Source: Streptomyces sp. WM6386 (lineage in GTDB: Bacteria > Actinomycetota > Actinomycetes > Streptomycetales > Streptomycetaceae). From it: a stretch of 64,000 bases of DNA. Below are positions 60,110 to 64,000 of the stretch, piece after piece. How positions within the stretch are numbered: position 1 is the first letter of the stretch; every line of letters begins with the position of its first letter. The stretch covers positions 1 to 64,000 of the forward strand of contig NZ_JXTE01000029.1 of assembly GCF_000972385.1 (NCBI RefSeq). The letters are read 5' to 3'. Below the pieces are notes generated by a model that was not told where the DNA came from, did not search any database, and worked only from the letters and a program-made list of their open reading frames with translations. The position numbers and the translations under genes were made by a program.

Positions 60110-60147
60110 CGGCTGAGGGCCGGGCGAACACGCCCGGCCCTCAGCCG
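60110..60147. terminator. bidirectional hairpin terminator
   Basis: Perfect 17-bp stem (60110-60126 with 60131-60147), loop AACA, between the convergent SDR and MFS genes. Confidence 0.85.
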
Positions 60148-60161
60148 TTCCCGCTGTGCGG

Positions 60162-61619
60162 TCAGGCCGCCTGGCCGACCTCGGCCTCGTCCAGGCGCCT
60201 GCTCCTGGGGACGAGGAGAGTGAGCAGTGTGCCCACGGCGCAGCAACCGACCACCAGCCAGAGCCCGTTGGTGAATCCGGTGTCGAGGTAGAACTGAGTG
60301 CCCTGCATGACCGCCCCGTGCTGGGCCATCACCACGAAGGCCAGCTGCGAGACGACGATCTGGGCGACGCCCTGACCGAGGGTCTGCGCACCGTTGGCCA
60401 GGGCCTGTTCCTCGGGGGTGACCACCTCGATGATCATGATGGGCACGATGGCCATGACCATGCCCGTGCCCAGCCCCGCGATCAGGCCCATGCCGACGAT
60501 CTGGGGGGCGCTGTGGTGCAGTTGGGTGCCGATGCCGTAGCCGAGGACGGTGAGGGCGGAGCCGCTGCCCAGCAGGATGCGCGAGTCCACCTTGCGGGCG
60601 AGCCAGCCGGTGCCGACGGCCGCGATGATGATCATGGCGCTGATGGGGCTGGTGACGATGGCGTTGTGGGTGCCGGACCAGCCCAGGCCTTCGGAGACGT
60701 GGGGGATCTGCGGCATCAGGATCAGCATCTGGATCACGACGCCGACGGCGCTGAGCGCGCCGGCCGCCACCGACGTGGCCAGGAGCACGGTCCACACCTG
60801 GCGGCGTCGGGTCATGGTCAGTGGGAACAGGGGCTCGGCGACCCGCCGCTCGACGAGCACGAAGACGATCAGCGTGATCGCCGCCCCGATCACATACGCG
60901 GCGAACTTCGCGCTGCTCCAGCCCCAGTGCGAGCCCTGGCCGACCGCGTAGACGATCGCCGTGACCGCTGCGCCGAGGAGGAGCCCGCCGGTCCAGTCCA
61001 TCCGGCCGCCCCGCTCACGGACCGGGCTCTCCGGCACGAAGACGGCCACCAGGGCGAAGCTCACGGCGGTGCTGATGGCCATGAACCACAGCACGCCGCG
61101 GAAGCCGTAGTCGTCCAGGAGCCAGCCGGACAGGAACGGGCCGCCGAAGGCGACGAGGCCGACACCGCCGGCGAGGATGCCGCTGGCGAGTCCGACCCAG
61201 CGGCGGGGGAAGACGTCGCGGGTGATCGCATAGGCCAGCGGGGCCGTGGCCGCGTAGACGCCCGCGATGCCGCGCCCGATCAGCAGGGTGCGGTAGTCGG
61301 TGGCGACGGCGGCGATCAGGTCGCCGACGAAGCCGAGCCCGGTGGCGACGAGCAGAACCTTCTTCTTGCCGAACAGGGCCGCGGCCTTGACCGCGAACGG
61401 CAGGAAGAAGGTGCCGGTCAGCAGGGTCATCAGGGTGAACCACGCGATCTCCGTGGTCCGGAAGTGGATCGCCACCTCGGCCTGCGCGATGCCGGACAAC
61501 GCGGCCATCAGCGCGACGAGTTGGACGGTCCAGACGAGTGCGACGACGACCAGCGTGTTGCGTGCGCTGGATCGTGGTCTCTCGGGCGCTGGTGGGGAGG
61601 GGGTCTGTATCTGGGACAT
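60162..61619 (-). CDS. MFS transporter
   Basis: 485 residues, mostly hydrophobic, with roughly 12-14 predicted membrane segments (for example VVVALVWTVQLVALMAAL near the start and LAFVVMAQHG near the end). Conserved pieces are the loop FGKKKVLLVATG, LLIGRGIAGVYAA and the mid-chain polar loop ERRVAEPLF. Could import the substrate or export a toxic intermediate. The leader has a TetR-type site, tying it to the catabolic genes. Confidence 0.9.
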   Translation of the reverse strand: MSQIQTPSPPAPERPRSSARNTLVVVALVWTVQLVALMAALSGIAQAEVAIHFRTTEIAWFTLMTLLTGTFFLPFAVKAAALFGKKKVLLVATGLGFVGDLIAAVATDYRTLLIGRGIAGVYAATAPLAYAITRDVFPRRWVGLASGILAGGVGLVAFGGPFLSGWLLDDYGFRGVLWFMAISTAVSFALVAVFVPESPVRERGGRMDWTGGLLLGAAVTAIVYAVGQGSHWGWSSAKFAAYVIGAAITLIVFVLVERRVAEPLFPLTMTRRRQVWTVLLATSVAAGALSAVGVVIQMLILMPQIPHVSEGLGWSGTHNAIVTSPISAMIIIAAVGTGWLARKVDSRILLGSGSALTVLGYGIGTQLHHSAPQIVGMGLIAGLGTGMVMAIVPIMIIEVVTPEEQALANGAQTLGQGVAQIVVSQLAFVVMAQHGAVMQGTQFYLDTGFTNGLWLVVGCCAVGTLLTLLVPRSRRLDEAEVGQAA

Positions 61620-61658
61620 CGGTGGCCTTCCAGGGATGAGCGGAGGAGCCGGAAAGAT

Positions 61659-61677
61659 AGACCTGCCGGTCGGTACA
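61659..61677. promoter_or_regulatory. candidate TetR-type operator, compound
   Basis: AGACCTGCCGGTCGGTACA has the same outer elements as the 55052 site (reverse strand), 40 bases upstream of the MFS start. Confidence 0.5.
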
Positions 61678-61826
61678 ATTAACGTGTCCGCAGGACAGGC
61701 GGGTTTTCCGTCCCGGTGAGTGGGACCCTCGGCCCGAAGAAGGCTTTGCGTGAGTTACGCAACTACTTGTTACCGTGATGGGTGCGCGCGGCGTATCGCG
61801 GACCCTGAGGCGGGGGTGTCGGCGCC

Positions 61827-62864
61827 CTACTCCGTCAACCGCGCCGTGGACCGCCGCGCCACGAGCGTGGGGGAGAGGATGACCTGGGCCGAGTGGCGGC
61901 CGCGGTCGGTGATCCGTTCCAGGAGGAGACGGACGGCGTTTCGGCCCAGTTCGCGGCCGGCCTGGTCGACGCTGGTGAGGGAGATCGGGCCGAACGCGGC
62001 GAACGTGGTGTTGTCGTAGCCGGCCACCGAGAGGTCGCCGGGCACCGACAGTCCGGCCTCGGCGACCGCCTCCAGCACACCCATGGCCACGATGTCCGCC
62101 CCGGCGAAGACGGCCGTGGGCCGGACCGGACGGGCCAGCAGTTCCCGCGCGCCCCGGTAGCCGCCCTCCTGGGTGTAGCTGGTGGAGATCACGTCGATCC
62201 ACTCCTCCAGCCCCTGCTTCCGCATCGCCTGGCGATAGCCGTCCGCGCGCCGGGCGTTGGGCATCTCGGTGAGGCGTGTCGGGTCGGTCTCGTGGTGTTC
62301 GATGTGGGCGATCCGGCGATGCCCGAGCGCGGCGAAGTGGCCGACGATCAGGGCCGCACCCTCGACGTCGTCGTCGGCCACGGTGTCGTACGCCGAAGAG
62401 GATCCGTGCCGGCCCACGACGACGGTCGGCACCGCGGTGCCGACGCGCTCCAGATGGGCACGTGAGGACACCGGGGCGACCAGGATGATGCCGTCCATGC
62501 CGCGGTCGATCATCGCCTCGGTGACGCGGGCCTCGGCCTTCTCCCCGTTGCATCCCGGACCCAGGAACACCTGGTACTCGGTGTCCTCCAGCGAGGCGGT
62601 GATGCCGTCGAGGATCTCGGGGAAGAACGGGTTGCGGATGTCGGGCAGCATCACGCCGATCGTGTAGGTCTGCCCGCGCAGGCCCCGGGCGCCCGCATGA
62701 GGGCGATAGCCCAGCTCGTCGATCGCCCGGCGCACCTTCGCGCGCATCTCGGGGCTCGCCCCGTACGCGTTGCGCAGCACCTTGGACACTGCGGTGGTCG
62801 ACACCTGGGCGTGACGGGCGACGTCGACGATGGTGACCCTGCGACGCGGTGCTGGCGGCTCCAT
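61827..62864 (-). CDS. LacI family transcriptional regulator
   Basis: 345 residues. The N-terminal helix-turn-helix is VTIVDVARHAQVSTTAVSKV, followed by the hinge ELGYRPHAGARGLRG and a periplasmic-binding-protein-like sugar domain (IGVMLPDIRNPFF, VPTVVVGRHG, DDVEGAALIVGHFAALGHRR). ATG 62864 is preceded by AAGGA; the in-frame extension to 63023 is basic and low-complexity, and crosses the probable promoter. Divergent from the ABC permease, which it probably represses. Confidence 0.92.
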   Translation of the reverse strand: MEPPAPRRRVTIVDVARHAQVSTTAVSKVLRNAYGASPEMRAKVRRAIDELGYRPHAGARGLRGQTYTIGVMLPDIRNPFFPEILDGITASLEDTEYQVFLGPGCNGEKAEARVTEAMIDRGMDGIILVAPVSSRAHLERVGTAVPTVVVGRHGSSSAYDTVADDDVEGAALIVGHFAALGHRRIAHIEHHETDPTRLTEMPNARRADGYRQAMRKQGLEEWIDVISTSYTQEGGYRGARELLARPVRPTAVFAGADIVAMGVLEAVAEAGLSVPGDLSVAGYDNTTFAAFGPISLTSVDQAGRELGRNAVRLLLERITDRGRHSAQVILSPTLVARRSTARLTE

Positions 62865-63030
62865 CCGGTCCTTGCCTCTCCGGGAAACGTTGCCGCCGAG
62901 TGTAGGGCGGATTCCCGGTTTCAAGAGCGTCTTCGGCGAGGGCTCTCGCCTTCGTCGCCGTAACAAAGGCGCAGTGTGCGCGGCATCTTGACGTCGCGGG
63001 GGAGGCTCTTTAGGGTCTGGCACACCCTTT

Positions 63031-63113
63031 GGGCAACGTTACCCACACACACCAGGAACCCCATGGCGTCCGACCGGTGCAGAACCGTTCAACGATCCGC
63101 GTGAAACGTTTCA
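63031..63113. promoter_or_regulatory. candidate LacI-type operators
   Basis: Two CG-centred palindromes lie in the divergent LacI/ABC gap: GGGCAACGTTACCC at 63031-63044 and the perfect TGAAACGTTTCA at 63102-63113, 17 bases before the permease start. A third GAAACGTT element is at 62884-62891, near the LacI start. Confidence 0.55.
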
Positions 63114-63129
63114 AGAAAGGGGGTTGCAG

Positions 63130-64000
63130 ATGGCTCTCGCCCCGCAGGAGCAGCTCCCGGACCCCGACCGGCACACCGGCACCGCGACGGCTCCACGCAT
63201 CCGACGGCCGCGTGCCGGACCGCCGTGGTGGTTCGCGCTGCCCGCGATACTGCTGTTCGCCTTCGTGGTCCTGGTGCCGAGTGCTCGCGGCGTCTATTAC
63301 GCCTTCACCGACTGGGACGGCCTCGATCCCGACTTCGCGTTCGTCGGCCTGGACAACTTCACCGCCATGCTCAGCGACTCGGACGCCACCCAGGCCATCT
63401 GGCACACGCTGCTGATCGCCGTGTCGATCACGGTCGTCCAGAACGCCGTGGGCCTGCTGCTGGCGCTGGGGGTCAACTCGGCCATCAAGTCCCGCAATGC
63501 GCTCCGGGTGTTCCTGTTCGCTCCGGCCGTGATCACGCCGATCGTCACCGCCTACCTCTGGCGCAACCTGCTGGGACCCGACGGCGCGGTCAACAGCGCG
63601 CTGGGCGCGGTCGGACTCGACGGCTCGCGGCAGGACTGGCTGGGCAGTCCGCGGCTCGCCCTGTGGTCGGTGATCGGGGTGATCGTCTGGCAGTACGCGG
63701 GTTACTCGATGGTCATCTTCCTGGCCGGACTCCAGTCCGTACCCAAGGAGATCCACGAGGCGGCCGCCATCGACGGCGCGGGCCCGGTGCGCCGCTTCTG
63801 GTCGGTCACCCGCCCGCTGCTCGCCCCGGCCCTCACCATCAACCTGATGCTGTCGATCATCGGCGGTATCAAACTCTTCGACCAGGTCTACGCGTTGACG
63901 GGCGGCGGCCCCGGCCACGCGACCGACACCCTCTCCACCCTGATCTACAAGGACGCCTTCACACTCGGCGAGTTCGGCTACAGCATCGCCCTCGCGGTCG
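63130..64000 (+). CDS. ABC sugar transporter permease, MalF-like (3' end outside window)
   Basis: 290 codons visible, open to the window edge. A cytoplasmic tail is followed by membrane helices (WFALPAILLFAFVVLV, TLLIAVSITVVQNAVGLLLA, LWSVIGVIVWQYAGYS) and the EAA coupling loop EAAAIDGAGPVRRFWSVTRP near residue 215. Extra features such as YYAFTDWDG and ALTGGGPGHATDT mark the MalF/UgpA-type CUT1 permeases. An AAAGGGGG site precedes ATG 63130. Partner permease and binding-protein genes are expected to the right. Confidence 0.93.
   Translation, partial: MALAPQEQLPDPDRHTGTATAPRIRRPRAGPPWWFALPAILLFAFVVLVPSARGVYYAFTDWDGLDPDFAFVGLDNFTAMLSDSDATQAIWHTLLIAVSITVVQNAVGLLLALGVNSAIKSRNALRVFLFAPAVITPIVTAYLWRNLLGPDGAVNSALGAVGLDGSRQDWLGSPRLALWSVIGVIVWQYAGYSMVIFLAGLQSVPKEIHEAAAIDGAGPVRRFWSVTRPLLAPALTINLMLSIIGGIKLFDQVYALTGGGPGHATDTLSTLIYKDAFTLGEFGYSIALAV

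Noticed and set aside
62865..63023. Longer LacI protein starting at 63023
   Set aside because: The added residues are basic and low-complexity and precede the normal helix-turn-helix start; ATG 62864 has its own ribosome site.
1..64000. Genomic island or mobile element
   Set aside because: No integrase, transposase, tRNA-end repeat or compositional break was seen; the locus looks resident, with local decay only.

Overview
The window reads as a chromosomal stretch of a high-GC actinobacterium, most likely Streptomyces or a close relative. The pointers are GC-rich third codon positions, frequent GTG and TTG starts, many ATGA/GTGA stop-start overlaps, short GC hairpin terminators, mycofactocin-type dehydrogenases, F420/LLM-type and P450-ferredoxin redox genes, and a 38-base intergenic repeat present twice whose sequence I associate with Streptomyces. 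There are no rRNA or tRNA genes, no CRISPR array and no transposase or integrase that I can see.

From the left edge to about 60 kb nearly everything is catabolic. It is a dense locus for a hydrophobic carboxylic, isoprenoid or steroid-like substrate, processed as CoA thioesters and then through ring cleavage. Region 1 (0.1-11.5 kb): thiolase, aldehyde dehydrogenase, amidohydrolase, LLM oxidoreductase, crotonase, a small unknown protein, acyl-CoA ligase, and a kinase/SDR/acyl-CoA dehydrogenase set resembling a split ACAD10/11 (LvaA/LvaC-type) module. Region 2 (11.6-23.2 kb): one ten-gene operon, mostly translationally coupled: CoA-transferase, P450, VOC protein, acyl-CoA dehydrogenase, ligase, MaoC hydratase, crotonase, alpha-methylacyl-CoA racemase, thiolase, and a DUF35-thiolase-like fusion that looks like a side-chain retro-aldolase. 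A scar with two gene remnants (alcohol dehydrogenase and P450 3' ends) follows. Region 3 (23.8-31.7 kb): acyl-CoA dehydrogenases around an unusual tandem double GntR regulator, plus SDR and quinone-oxidoreductase genes. Region 4 (31.8-42.6 kb): amidohydrolase, a mycofactocin-type SDR and a ferredoxin, then a ring-cleavage set: type I extradiol dioxygenase, C-C hydrolase, ketosteroid-dehydrogenase-like flavoprotein, hydratase, acylating acetaldehyde dehydrogenase and hydroxyoxovalerate aldolase, with TetR and IclR regulators.

Region 5 (42.6-51 kb): ligase/SDR pair, crotonase, Zn-alcohol dehydrogenase, acyl-CoA dehydrogenase, a frameshifted TetR pseudogene and a fused alpha-beta 2-oxoacid dehydrogenase E1. 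Region 6 (51-61.6 kb): cyclase-like hydrolase, two tandem SnoaL-like proteins, a Baeyer-Villiger monooxygenase divergent from a carboxymuconolactone-decarboxylase/SDR/ferredoxin reductase/ferredoxin/P450/SDR operon, and an MFS transporter. Region 7 (61.8 kb to the end) is a separate unit: a LacI regulator divergent from an ABC sugar permease cut by the window edge.

Two recurrent palindromes seem to tie the locus together. The first, AGTATACT-like, lies upstream of several beta-oxidation genes and of the double GntR gene itself. The second, GACCGATCGGTACA-like and of TetR type, lies upstream of the amidohydrolase, IclR, E1, cyclase/SnoaL, Baeyer-Villiger/P450 and MFS units and next to the broken TetR gene. 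All function and regulation calls rest on sequence pattern recognition; no searches were run.
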